Shown here: piece by piece, positions 32,582 to 41,280 of the stretch
Layout: every line of letters starts with the position of its first letter
How positions within the stretch are numbered: the stretch's first letter is position 1
DNA from: Rhodohalobacter halophilus
GTDB taxonomy: Bacteria > Bacteroidota > Rhodothermia > Balneolales > Balneolaceae
Direction: 5' to 3'
Assembly: GCF_001715195.1 (NCBI RefSeq)
Contig: NZ_MDWE01000045.1
Span: 1 to 56,114 of the forward strand
Length of the DNA: 56,114 nt
Program-made: the position numbers and the translations under genes
The notes under the pieces: model-generated
Database searches by the model: none
Seen by the model: the letters and a program-made list of their open reading frames with translations, nothing else
What the model was told of the DNA's origin: nothing

Positions 32582-33949
32582 ATGCTAACTCATCTGCTCA
32601 ATCGAAGACTACTATCACTTTTAGCCCTGTTCTTTACAATTACCCTGATTGGCTGCACATCTGATCAGACTGAATCTACTGCGAAGGTGGCTGAACCCAC
32701 ACCCCCCGAGTGGTCGGTTGACGCCAACATCTACGAAGTAAACATCAGACAGTTCTCTCCTGAAGGCACGTTTGAAGCATTTACGGAAGATATTCCTCGC
32801 TTAAAAGAGATGGGCGTAGAAATTTTATGGCTTATGCCAATACATCCGATTGGTGAAGTAAACCGGAAAGGCACGCTGGGAAGCTACTACAGTATTGTAG
32901 ACTACACGGAGGTGAATCCGGAGTTTGGAACAAAGGAAGATCTGAAAAACCTGGTGAATTCCGCCCATGAACATGACATGAAAGTGATCATCGATTGGGT
33001 AGCCAATCACACCGCGTGGGATGCTGTTTGGACAGAAACCAATCCGGAGTATTATGAAACAGATGAAGATGGCAATTTCTTTCCTCCGGTAGAGGACTGG
33101 GAAGATGTAATTCAGCTCGATGTAGAAAACCGCGATATGTGGGAAGCGATGATTCAGGCGATGGAGTATTGGGTTCGCGATTACGGAATTGACGGTTTCC
33201 GTGCTGATGTGGCCTACATGGTTCCAACAGAATTTTGGATTACTGCGCGGGAACGGTTAGATCAAATCAAGCCTGTATTTATGCTTGCTGAGGCCGAAGA
33301 ACCAGAACTGCATCAGGCATTTGATATGAGTTACGCCTGGGATTATGCATCTACAATACGAAGCATTGGGGCGGGAGAAGCCGGCTTGAGCGCACTCGAT
33401 GAATCACTCAATGAGAATTTTGAGCGGTTCAGAAAACAGGATTACCGAATGTTTTTTACCACCAATCATGATGAGAACTCATGGACGGGAAGTGACCGGG
33501 ATATGTATGGTGCCAATTTTGAAAATTTCGCCGTCCTTTCTGCAACGGTTTGGGGAATGCCGCTTATTTACAACGGACAGGAGAGTGGCTTGAACAAACA
33601 GCTTGAATTTTTTGAGAAGGATGAAATTGAGTGGGGCAACTATCAGTATGAAGATTTTTATAAAACCTTGCTCCGGCTGAAGCGTGATAATCCCGCTCTG
33701 CATAATGGCCGGGCCGGCGGTGATTACCAAAAAATGCATACAGACAACGATGACCAGATCTTTGCATACAAGCGTGTGAAAGAGGATAATCAGGTGTTTG
33801 TGATCTTGAACTTTGCGGATGAAGAGACCGGTTTTTCATTTGCATCCGGTGAGCAGGGAGAGTGGTTTGATCTATTCAGGGGAACGGATATCACCGTGCC
33901 GGCTGAATTTAGCGTACCTGCAAACGGCTACTATGTTTTGACCCGATAA
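32582..33949 (+). CDS. GH13 alpha-amylase-family lipoprotein
   Basis: A 455-aa glycoside hydrolase. The start at ATG 32582 is preferred over TTG 32555 because it gives a clean lipoprotein signal ending in the lipobox LIGC. The (beta/alpha)8 barrel carries the four GH13 regions: DWVANHT, DGFRADVA with nucleophile D209, LAEAEEPEL with acid/base E237, and TTNHDENSW with transition-state D297. The C-terminal beta domain (FAYKRVKEDNQVFVILNFA) follows. It is expected at the outer membrane or periplasmic face, breaking maltodextrins for the transporter encoded next, behind a CRE-type operator. Confidence 0.92.
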   Translation: MLTHLLNRRLLSLLALFFTITLIGCTSDQTESTAKVAEPTPPEWSVDANIYEVNIRQFSPEGTFEAFTEDIPRLKEMGVEILWLMPIHPIGEVNRKGTLGSYYSIVDYTEVNPEFGTKEDLKNLVNSAHEHDMKVIIDWVANHTAWDAVWTETNPEYYETDEDGNFFPPVEDWEDVIQLDVENRDMWEAMIQAMEYWVRDYGIDGFRADVAYMVPTEFWITARERLDQIKPVFMLAEAEEPELHQAFDMSYAWDYASTIRSIGAGEAGLSALDESLNENFERFRKQDYRMFFTTNHDENSWTGSDRDMYGANFENFAVLSATVWGMPLIYNGQESGLNKQLEFFEKDEIEWGNYQYEDFYKTLLRLKRDNPALHNGRAGGDYQKMHTDNDDQIFAYKRVKEDNQVFVILNFADEETGFSFASGEQGEWFDLFRGTDITVPAEFSVPANGYYVLTR

Positions 33950-33983
33950 TTACCAGACATCTTAATCATAAAATCTACCATTC

Positions 33984-35534
33984 ATGAGTGTTACACCGAA
34001 ACCTCGTCCCAGACTTAGTTTTTGGGAAATATGGAATATGAGCTTTGGTTTCCTTGGAATTCAGTTCGGCTTTGCGCTCCAGAACGCCAACGTAAGCCGA
34101 ATATTTGAAACACTTGGAGCCAATATTGATGCGATCCCAATTCTTTGGATTGCAGCACCCGTTACGGGATTGGTTGTCCAGCCAATCATCGGTTATTTCA
34201 GTGACCGAACATGGACGCGGCTGGGCAGGCGTCGTCCTTACTTTTTGTGGGGGGCTATTTTTGCTTCTGCAGGATTGATCATTATGCCGAATTCGCCTTA
34301 TTTGTGGGTTGCAGCCGGTATGCTTTGGATTCTGGATGCTTCGATCAACATATCGATGGAGCCGTTCCGTGCATTTGTTGGTGATATGTTGCCATCCGAG
34401 CAGCGAACCAAAGGATTTGCCATGCAGAGTTTCTTTATCGGAACAGGTGCCGTTGTGGCGTCTGCACTGCCATGGATGATGACTAACTGGTTTGGCATTG
34501 CAAATACAGCTCCGGAAGGTATGATTCCGCCATCCGTCAAATGGTCATTCTACATTGGAGGAGCCGTATTTCTGTTAGCTGTTCTCTGGACGGTAACGCG
34601 AACCCGGGAATACTCCCCGGAAGAATTGGAAGCTTTTGAGGCTTATGAAGATGAACAGATTGATGATGCTGAAGAGGTAAAACGGGAAGTGCCGATAGAA
34701 GCGGGTGAAGGCGGTAAGAAGGTGACGTTTGGAATCATCTTTACCCTGCTGGGGATCGTGGCAACAGCGGGTGTCTACTTCGGCGGTTACGATGCGGAAC
34801 TTTATATTGTGTCAGTCGGGATTGCTGTATTAGGTGTAGTCTCTTTTCTGGCCGGATTCATACAGCAGAGCGGAAAAACAGACCAGGGTTTGGTTGTTGT
34901 TGTACACGATTTTCTTCATATGCCCAAAACAATGGTGCAGTTGGCTGTTGTACAGTTTTTCTCCTGGTTTGCACTCTTTTCACTATGGATTTATACCACA
35001 GCAGCGGTAACATCGCATATCTATGGAACCAGTGATACCACATCGGCTCTCTATAATCAGGGGGCGGACTGGGTAGGAATTCTGTTTGCTGTTTACAATG
35101 GATTTGCTGCAGTTGTAGCCTTCGGCCTGGCACCTCTTGCCAAGCTGACCAGCCGAAAAATTGTGCACGCCATTGCGCTGATTGCCGGAGGAATCAGTCT
35201 CATCGGGATCTACTTTATGTCGTCTCCCAACATGCTGATTATCTCCATGCTTGGAATCGGATTTGCGTGGGCGAGTATTTTGGCAATGCCATATGCGATT
35301 TTAGCAGGTTCGCTACCGGCCAAAAAAATGGGGCTCTATATGGGAATTTTCAACTTCTTTATTGTGATCCCCCAAATTCTGGCCGCAAGCTTACTCGGTT
35401 TTGCCACCCGTAACTGGTTTGGCGGAGAAGCGATCTACTCCCTCATGCTTGGAGGTGCTGCAATGATCGTGGCAGCCGCTTCTATGTATTTTGTGGATGA
35501 TGTGGACGATCCTGACACCGCAAACTTGCCATAA
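33984..35534 (+). CDS. MFS sugar transporter (GPH/SUT-like)
   Basis: A 516-aa inner-membrane protein with twelve helices. The N-terminal half has FGFLGIQFGFALQNANVSRIFETLGA and the loop YFSDRTWTRLGRRRPYFLWGA, closely resembling sucrose/maltose symporters of the GPH/SUT type. The cytoplasmic centre is a long acidic loop (SPEELEAFEAYEDEQIDDAEEVKREV), and two extra hydrophobic stretches follow it. With the GH13 gene 34 nt upstream it probably imports maltose or maltodextrin with protons or sodium. A terminator follows. Confidence 0.88.
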   Translation: MSVTPKPRPRLSFWEIWNMSFGFLGIQFGFALQNANVSRIFETLGANIDAIPILWIAAPVTGLVVQPIIGYFSDRTWTRLGRRRPYFLWGAIFASAGLIIMPNSPYLWVAAGMLWILDASINISMEPFRAFVGDMLPSEQRTKGFAMQSFFIGTGAVVASALPWMMTNWFGIANTAPEGMIPPSVKWSFYIGGAVFLLAVLWTVTRTREYSPEELEAFEAYEDEQIDDAEEVKREVPIEAGEGGKKVTFGIIFTLLGIVATAGVYFGGYDAELYIVSVGIAVLGVVSFLAGFIQQSGKTDQGLVVVVHDFLHMPKTMVQLAVVQFFSWFALFSLWIYTTAAVTSHIYGTSDTTSALYNQGADWVGILFAVYNGFAAVVAFGLAPLAKLTSRKIVHAIALIAGGISLIGIYFMSSPNMLIISMLGIGFAWASILAMPYAILAGSLPAKKMGLYMGIFNFFIVIPQILAASLLGFATRNWFGGEAIYSLMLGGAAMIVAAASMYFVDDVDDPDTANLP

Positions 35535-35549
35535 AGGCAAATTTCAATA

Positions 35550-35582
35550 CCCGTCAGTATCTGAATTCTGACGGGTTTCTTC
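35550..35582 (+). terminator. Rho-independent terminator after the MFS gene
   Basis: The perfect 8-bp stem CCCGTCAG/CTGACGGG (35550-35557, 35568-35575) is followed by TTTCTTCTT. Confidence 0.8.
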
Positions 35583-35669
35583 TTAATCAGATGGTTTATC
35601 CGGTTATCATTCATATCTTACAGCCGGAACATTATTAAGCCTCACGTACCCTATTCAATTACGCATCAC

Positions 35670-36203
35670 ATGAGACTCGATCCAAAATATTTCAACCTGT
35701 TTATCGTCATTTTGGCGTTTCTCACGGTTTTGGTGATAATCTTCGGAACCATACGATACACGCAAAATCAGGCCAGAGATTTTAGGCAAGCAGTATCGGA
35801 CGTTCCGCTGGATACGCTCTCTTTTCAAACCTATCAATATGAAGCTGAGACGATCCGTCTTTCCGATTTCCGTGACTCTCCGGTCATCATTCAATTTTGG
35901 TCTACCTGGTCGGGCAAATCGCTCGCCGTCAACTCGTTTCTTGAGGACTATATAAGAGATCATCCGGACCTTATTGTTTTAGCAGCCGCAATCCGGGACG
36001 ACGAAACACTTATCAACAATCATATCAACAGCGAAAAGCGAGGGTTTATCTATGTGGAAGGCACACCGTTTTTCCAGGAACTTTTGGTGCCGGGTGTTCC
36101 GTCTCAAATCCTGATCGGACCGGATGGCAAACTGTTTGATACCCAGGTCGGGGATGATGTGTTTTCCCTGGATGATAAACTGAACCGATTGATGAATGAG
36201 TAA
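35670..36203 (+). CDS. TlpA/thioredoxin-like protein without the CxxC motif
   Basis: A 177-aa membrane-anchored protein: one transmembrane helix at 10-27, then a thioredoxin-fold domain facing the periplasm. The fold is recognisable from IRLSDFRDSPVIIQFWSTW and the cis-Pro loop GVPSQILIGPDGK. The active site reads W80-S81-G82-K83-S84 where TlpA-type oxidoreductases have WCxxC, so both cysteines are replaced by Ser and no disulfide chemistry is possible. The downstream gene overlaps by 8 nt, pointing to a translationally coupled operon with aminodeoxychorismate lyase and folC. Confidence 0.85.
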   Translation: MRLDPKYFNLFIVILAFLTVLVIIFGTIRYTQNQARDFRQAVSDVPLDTLSFQTYQYEAETIRLSDFRDSPVIIQFWSTWSGKSLAVNSFLEDYIRDHPDLIVLAAAIRDDETLINNHINSEKRGFIYVEGTPFFQELLVPGVPSQILIGPDGKLFDTQVGDDVFSLDDKLNRLMNE

Positions 36204-37062
36204 TCAGGGTGTTTTTGTATCACTAAATGGTAATATCATGCCAAAGGAGAGTGCACGGATTCCGGCAGACTCTTCGGCAGTTCGTTACGGAACCGGCTGT
36301 TTTGAAACGTTTAGGACAGATGCAGGAAAGTTTTTCAAACTGGGGGATCATATTGATCGTCTGAACCGCGGAATTGATTATTTAAGCTTCGGGCAAATTG
36401 CACCGGTTATTGAAAACGATTTGAAAGAGCAGATACTCAAACTACTTGAGAAAAACGATCTACCCGATTCATCTGCAAAGGTGAGAGTTCAATTTTTGCT
36501 GGACGAAAAGTCAGGGTATAATGTGGATGAAAATCCTGCTCACAGCGTGTTGATCACCGTGTCGGAGCTGAAGCCACAACGAGAAATGGTGAGTCTTGCG
36601 ACGGTAAAAACGATAGTCATTCCAACAAGTTCCCGGCCCACTGAACTGAAGCTTAGTAATATGCTCCACTACAGGCAGGCATGGCGTGAAGCTAGTCAGC
36701 ATGGCGCAAATGATGCTTTGATGCTTACACAAGATGGTTTTGTCGCAGAAACATCCATCGCAAACCTGTTCTGGATCAAAGAGAATACCGTGTTTACACC
36801 CGACACGGCTTGTGATATTTTGCCCGGAGTGATGAGAAATTGTGTTATTGGATTTATTTCAGATCAACTGGGTTTGAATGTTCAAGAGGGGAAGTATCGG
36901 CTTGATGAATTGAATAAAGCAGAAACTGTTTGGATCACAAATAGCGTAAGAGAAATTCAATTCGTGCGAAGTATCGATGGTCAGGAATTTGATACAGATT
37001 CTGAATTTTGTAATAAACTTCTATCAGATTTTGAACGATTAAAAGAAGAAAAATTACGTTGA
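36196..37062 (+). CDS. pabC: Class IV aminotransferase, probably aminodeoxychorismate lyase
   Basis: A 288-aa PLP enzyme of fold type IV. Markers: SAVRYGTGCFETFRT near the N-terminus, the PLP-Lys segment ELKLSNMLHYRQA, and DALMLTQDGFVAETSIANLFWIKENTVFTPDTACDILPGVMR. The last stretch also occurs in branched-chain and D-amino-acid aminotransferases, but the FETFR start and the direct overlap with folC (TTGA) favour 4-amino-4-deoxychorismate lyase in folate synthesis. The pabA/pabB genes are not in the window. Confidence 0.75.
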   Translation: MSNQGVFVSLNGNIMPKESARIPADSSAVRYGTGCFETFRTDAGKFFKLGDHIDRLNRGIDYLSFGQIAPVIENDLKEQILKLLEKNDLPDSSAKVRVQFLLDEKSGYNVDENPAHSVLITVSELKPQREMVSLATVKTIVIPTSSRPTELKLSNMLHYRQAWREASQHGANDALMLTQDGFVAETSIANLFWIKENTVFTPDTACDILPGVMRNCVIGFISDQLGLNVQEGKYRLDELNKAETVWITNSVREIQFVRSIDGQEFDTDSEFCNKLLSDFERLKEEKLR

Positions 37063-38345
37063 AATCACCATCGTTTGATACCATTGAGCAGGTTGAATCC
37101 TTCCTGCTATCAGTTCCCAAATTCAGCACTTCAGGACGCTCAGCTGCTAATTTCAGTTTGGACAGGATGCTCATGTTTTGTGAACGTATGGGAAATCCTG
37201 AAAAAAGGGTGCCGATGATTCACGTAGCGGGCACAAACGGAAAAGGAACTACATGCCAGATGCTTGCTTCCATCTATCAACAAGCGGGGTACAAGACCGG
37301 TCTTTACACCTCTCCACATCTGCTTGATGTGCGGGATCGTTTCAGAATAGATGCCAAAAATATACCGGATGACGACCTGCTAGAATTTTTTCAGTTACAT
37401 GGGGATTACGTTGTTGAAGAAAAGCTCACATTTTTTGAGCTGACAACCGGAATTGCCTTCTGGTACTTTGCAGAGCAAGATGCGGACATTGCAGTAATTG
37501 AAACCGGATTAGGCGGTAAGCTGGATGCCACCAATGTGATCGATTCAGAGATTGCCGTGATTACATCTATCGGGATGGACCACGCCGATATTTTGGGGGA
37601 TTCGATAGAACTTATCGCTGCAGAGAAGGCGGGGATCATCAAACCCGGAAAACCTGTTGTTATAGGTATTTTAAAGGATGAGGCGTTAAGGGTTATTAGT
37701 AAAATCTCTTCTGGTCAGTCATCACGAATTCTAAAAGCGGAACAAATAAAGCCAAAGTTAGAGGGAGGTCAGTTTGTTCTTTCTGATGGTGCTCAAAAAC
37801 TTGAAATATCCGCAGAAGGAAGAAAAGCGATCGACCGGGTGAATATTGCTATGAGCCGATTAGTTGTGATGGCGCTGCAACAGAAATTTCCGGTGAATGA
37901 TCGGCAGTTTGTTGAAGGTGTTGAACAGATGAAGGACAGATTTGCTCACCATGCTCATTTCGAAAAATTGAAAACCGATCAAAATTGGTATTTTGATGGC
38001 GCACACAATGCGGAAGCTGTTGAAATTTTGGTGGAAGAGTTGAAGAGAATCGACCATCCGGATAAGTGGAATATAGTTCTCAGTTTTATGAAGGATAAAC
38101 TATCTCCGGAAGTTGCAGGTCAGTGGATGCCATTCAAAAAAATCTATCTGTTTGAACAGGAGGGAGATCGTGCTGCAAAACTTCAACAAATGAAGGAATT
38201 TTTTCCTCATGCAAAAACTTTACATCAAAACAGTATCGGAGATTTCTTATCATCGGAGACTCTGAAAAGAGAATTAGTAATTTTTAGCGGAAGTTTTTAC
38301 TTTTACAATACTGTAAGGCACTGGATGGGAACAGAAGCCGACTAA
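37059..38345 (+). CDS. folC: Dihydrofolate/folylpolyglutamate synthase
   Basis: A 428-aa Mur-ligase-type enzyme that adds glutamate to dihydropteroate and folates with ATP. The P-loop is VAGTNGKGTT (about 55-64), followed by GLYTSPHLLDVRDRFRI, ETGLGGKLDATNVI and the C-terminal ligase domain with FDGAHNAEAVEILVEEL. Start TTG 37059 overlaps the preceding stop as TTGA. Together with the lyase upstream it completes two late steps of folate synthesis in one operon. Confidence 0.92.
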   Translation: MKSPSFDTIEQVESFLLSVPKFSTSGRSAANFSLDRMLMFCERMGNPEKRVPMIHVAGTNGKGTTCQMLASIYQQAGYKTGLYTSPHLLDVRDRFRIDAKNIPDDDLLEFFQLHGDYVVEEKLTFFELTTGIAFWYFAEQDADIAVIETGLGGKLDATNVIDSEIAVITSIGMDHADILGDSIELIAAEKAGIIKPGKPVVIGILKDEALRVISKISSGQSSRILKAEQIKPKLEGGQFVLSDGAQKLEISAEGRKAIDRVNIAMSRLVVMALQQKFPVNDRQFVEGVEQMKDRFAHHAHFEKLKTDQNWYFDGAHNAEAVEILVEELKRIDHPDKWNIVLSFMKDKLSPEVAGQWMPFKKIYLFEQEGDRAAKLQQMKEFFPHAKTLHQNSIGDFLSSETLKRELVIFSGSFYFYNTVRHWMGTEAD

Positions 38346-38453
38346 AAAATAATCTTTCCGCTCTAAGCAGAACTACAAATCCCTCTTTGCGTATATCAGC
38401 TACTACGTTGAGCGCTACTCCAAATGAAATTTCACAAGAATTAAAATCTCATT

Positions 38454-39989
38454 ATGTCGGACAGTCAAACCGATAAGAATCGTCACATCGACCTGGATTC
38501 TCTACATTCGAAAACAGTTAAGGATCTGAAGGAAATTGCCAAATCGATCGGAATTCGTGGTGTATCTGCACTTAAAAAGCAGGCCATTATTGATCGAATC
38601 CGAAAAGAGGTCTCTACCGGAAGTAACCGGCCGGCCCAAAAACAGGATCAGGCAAAATCTGAACAGCCAGTGCAAAGTGCCTCATATGGAAGTAAGGCAC
38701 ATATTCAGACCTATGATCAGGATGCAAATAAAGGGCGATCAAAAAGAGATAATCAGCAGCATGGTGGCCGAAGAAAGAAAAAACCTCAGAACAAAAAGCA
38801 TGTAAGCAATGTGCTGCCCGAATCGGATGCACCGACTCTTCAGGAGCGGCTCGATGAAATTACCCCACAGCTGGGTAAATTTTTGTTGAATGAGGGAACT
38901 CTTGAAATTTTGCCTGACGGATATGGTTTTTTACGATCAGTCAACTACAACTATAAGGCGAGTCCAGACGATATTTATGTATCTCCCTCTCAAATTAAGC
39001 GTTTTCGCCTGAAACAGGGGGATTGTGTGATTGGAATAATTCGTCCTCCTAAGGTGGGAGAGCGCTATTTTGCTCTTTTACGGGTTGAGGGAGTGAATGG
39101 AAAAATTCCAACGGATATGGATAATCGCGGTGATTTTGAGGATCTGCTGCCGGTCTATCCTGATATGAGATTTAAACTTGAGAACAACCCGTCGGAATAC
39201 ACAACACGACTGATTGATCTTTTTGCCCCTATTGGTAAAGGCCAGCGTGGTTTGATTGTAGCCCAGCCTAAAACGGGTAAGACTACCATTTTGAGAAATA
39301 TTGCCAATGCGGTTAACCGAAATCATCCCGACACCAAAGTCATTATTCTTCTGGTAGATGAACGTCCCGAAGAGGTGACAGAGATGGAGCGCACCGTAGA
39401 AAACGCGGAAGTTGTTGCTTCCACGTTTGATGAGAAGCCGGAAAATCACGTCGGGCTTTCTGAGATTGTGTTTGAAAAAGCAAAACGTCTTGTGGAAAGC
39501 GGTCAGGATGTACTTCTTCTGATGGACTCCATCACCCGCCTTGGACGCGCTTACAACGTTGCTACAGGCAACTCCGGACGAACCATGACAGGTGGTATTG
39601 ATTCGGAAGCATTGAAGGCGCCTCGTCAGCTTTTCAGCTCTGCACGAAATATTGAGGGAGGCGGAAGCCTCACTATTATCGCTACTGCATTGGTTGACAC
39701 CGGATCGAGGATGGACGATGTGATTTTTGAGGAGTTTAAAGGAACCGGTAACATGGAGCTGGTATTGGATCGCCGGCTTGCCGAACGCAGAATTTTTCCT
39801 GCAATTGATATTTTTAAGAGTGGTACACGGCGAGAAGAGCTCATTGTACCGGATGAGGAGAGAGAAAAAGTTGTACTGCTTCGCCGCTATCTGAATAACC
39901 ACAACGCTTTTGAGGCGATGGAATTCCTTCTCGACAAGATGAAGGGAACCCGAAGCAATGAAGAATTCCTTATTTCTATGAACAAATAG
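38454..39989 (+). CDS. rho: Transcription termination factor Rho
   Basis: A 511-aa hexameric RNA helicase. After a SAP-like N-terminal helix pair ([22 protein letters not shown]) comes a disordered, Lys/Gln/Arg-rich insertion (about residues 50-125: [31 protein letters not shown]), which lengthens it by about 90 aa over E. coli Rho, as usual in Bacteroidota. The cold-shock RNA-binding domain ([16 protein letters not shown]) and ATPase domain follow, with P-loop [13 protein letters not shown] (K276) and Walker [17 protein letters not shown]. Two frames of shadow ORFs on the other strand are not genes. Confidence 0.97.
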   Translation: MSDSQTDKNRHIDLDSLHSKTVKDLKEIAKSIGIRGVSALKKQAIIDRIRKEVSTGSNRPAQKQDQAKSEQPVQSASYGSKAHIQTYDQDANKGRSKRDNQQHGGRRKKKPQNKKHVSNVLPESDAPTLQERLDEITPQLGKFLLNEGTLEILPDGYGFLRSVNYNYKASPDDIYVSPSQIKRFRLKQGDCVIGIIRPPKVGERYFALLRVEGVNGKIPTDMDNRGDFEDLLPVYPDMRFKLENNPSEYTTRLIDLFAPIGKGQRGLIVAQPKTGKTTILRNIANAVNRNHPDTKVIILLVDERPEEVTEMERTVENAEVVASTFDEKPENHVGLSEIVFEKAKRLVESGQDVLLLMDSITRLGRAYNVATGNSGRTMTGGIDSEALKAPRQLFSSARNIEGGGSLTIIATALVDTGSRMDDVIFEEFKGTGNMELVLDRRLAERRIFPAIDIFKSGTRREELIVPDEEREKVVLLRRYLNNHNAFEAMEFLLDKMKGTRSNEEFLISMNK

Positions 39990-40287
39990 CGAAACTTTAA
40001 ACCCCGTCAGACCGCTTCCGCGGTCAGACGGGTATGACGCTACAGTACTCTCATCTCTATAATAAGACCTGAAAGTATGAGAGCTAAGCGAACTTCTTTC
40101 AGCGTCTGACCCAAGCCTCCTCGTCCGACGGCTCTAAGGAAGATCAGGCTATGAAAGTGAAAACTCGCAGCCGTCATACGAGTTTTTTGGCTAGCTCAGA
40201 GGTAACGAATTGGAAAATAACGTAGATGATTACTCGACCGTCGAGTGAACGTTGTCAGATCTTTTAGACGCTGACAAGTTCGGGCTT
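39990..40287. other. Structured intergenic region after rho
   Basis: No gene is seen. At 40003-40032 a 13-bp hairpin with one mismatch (CCCGTCAGACCGC/GCGGTCAGACGGG) has no U-tract. Then come GTCTGACCCAAGCC and CGTCCGACGGCTC stretches that look like pieces of dispersed repeats, and a terminator at 40160-40188. This might be a long rho 3' UTR or hold a small RNA. Confidence 0.45.
40160..40188 (+). terminator. Rho-independent terminator downstream of rho
   Basis: The 8-bp stem AAAACTCG/CGAGTTTT (40160-40167, 40179-40186) ends in TTTTTT. It lies 171 nt after the rho stop codon. Confidence 0.75.
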
Positions 40288-41133
40288 CTACCCATCCTTC
40301 AATATATATCTTCGCTTCTCATCGAGCGACAATTGACCGGTTTTCTTGTAGAGTGAGTGATAGAAGTACATGGTCGCTTTTTCCTGATATGCCTTTCTGA
40401 GAATCAGTTTTTTTGTCTGTTGAACCTGAGCTGAATCCAAAACGGTTTGAGGATGAGAGGGACGATTCAGGTGAAATTCAGTAGGTATCAGATCTCCCAT
40501 AAAGTATGACACTGCCTGAGAATCTTCTATCCGAACAATGGAGTGGCCGGGTGTGTGCCCGCCGGTTTTGATCATTTCTACGCCGGGGGTAACTATATAC
40601 TCATCATCTTCAACAAAATGGAGGCGTTTTTCGGCAACCAGTTTGTAAAGTTCATCCAGGCGGTAGTCGGCACCGATCAGTTCGGGCTGCTGGTCGATCT
40701 GAGTTAAAGCATAGTCCCATTCGTCCGAATGGACGTAGTAAACTGCATTGGGAAAGGTAGGCCTGGTTTCAAACCTATCGTTTACAAAGGTTGATCCTGC
40801 CACGTGGTCGAAGTGAAGATGACTGAGAATCACATGGTCGATATCCTCGGGCCTTAAGCCAAAAATCTTCAGATTTGTTATTACGTTGGAGGTGTCCTCA
40901 AATTTGCTTGTATGATCGAGACCCCAGCCGAGGCCCGGATCAATGATAATATTCTGTTCACCTGTTGAAATAAGAAGCGGGTCGATACCCAGGGCAGAGG
41001 AGTACTTTCCAAGGTTTGGGTCTTCCATCGGGTTTTTAAGCCTTTTTGGATCCATTTTTTGGATGGTGCCATCTTCAAAGAGTTCAAAAAATCCCTCACT
41101 TAGCTGCTCTATCGTGAATGTCTCTTTTATCAT
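40288..41133 (-). CDS. MBL-fold metallo-hydrolase (lactonase-like)
   Basis: ATG 41133 (MIKETFTIEQLSEGFFELFEDG) gives 281 aa. The frame to 41208 adds 25 residues unlike the family. The zinc-binding HxHxDH motif is intact (LSHLHFDHVAG), followed by GGHTPGHSIVRI and the later Asp/His ligands (YFMGDLIPTEFHLNRPS). The arrangement resembles AHL-lactonase and related lactonase/phosphodiesterase groups. Substrate unknown. It is monocistronic and converges on rho. Confidence 0.85.
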   Translation of the reverse strand: MIKETFTIEQLSEGFFELFEDGTIQKMDPKRLKNPMEDPNLGKYSSALGIDPLLISTGEQNIIIDPGLGWGLDHTSKFEDTSNVITNLKIFGLRPEDIDHVILSHLHFDHVAGSTFVNDRFETRPTFPNAVYYVHSDEWDYALTQIDQQPELIGADYRLDELYKLVAEKRLHFVEDDEYIVTPGVEMIKTGGHTPGHSIVRIEDSQAVSYFMGDLIPTEFHLNRPSHPQTVLDSAQVQQTKKLILRKAYQEKATMYFYHSLYKKTGQLSLDEKRRYILKDG

Positions 41134-41280
41134 GATGAATAAATATAAAAAAATAGAGTGCTCCAGTTTTTGAAACCGAAAGCACTCTGTGTTAAAACTG
41201 ATCGTCAAGATAGTGACAATCGTAAAATATAGAAATGACGGGTTGTCAGAATATTGCGATAAAATCCGTTGGATTATAAC

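Noticed and set aside
39078-39902. 274-codon minus-strand ORF inside rho
   Set aside because: A long shadow of the highly conserved Rho frame with no protein-like features.
40003-40032. Hairpin after rho as the rho terminator
   Set aside because: It has no U-tract. The stem at 40160-40188 with TTTTTT is the better candidate.
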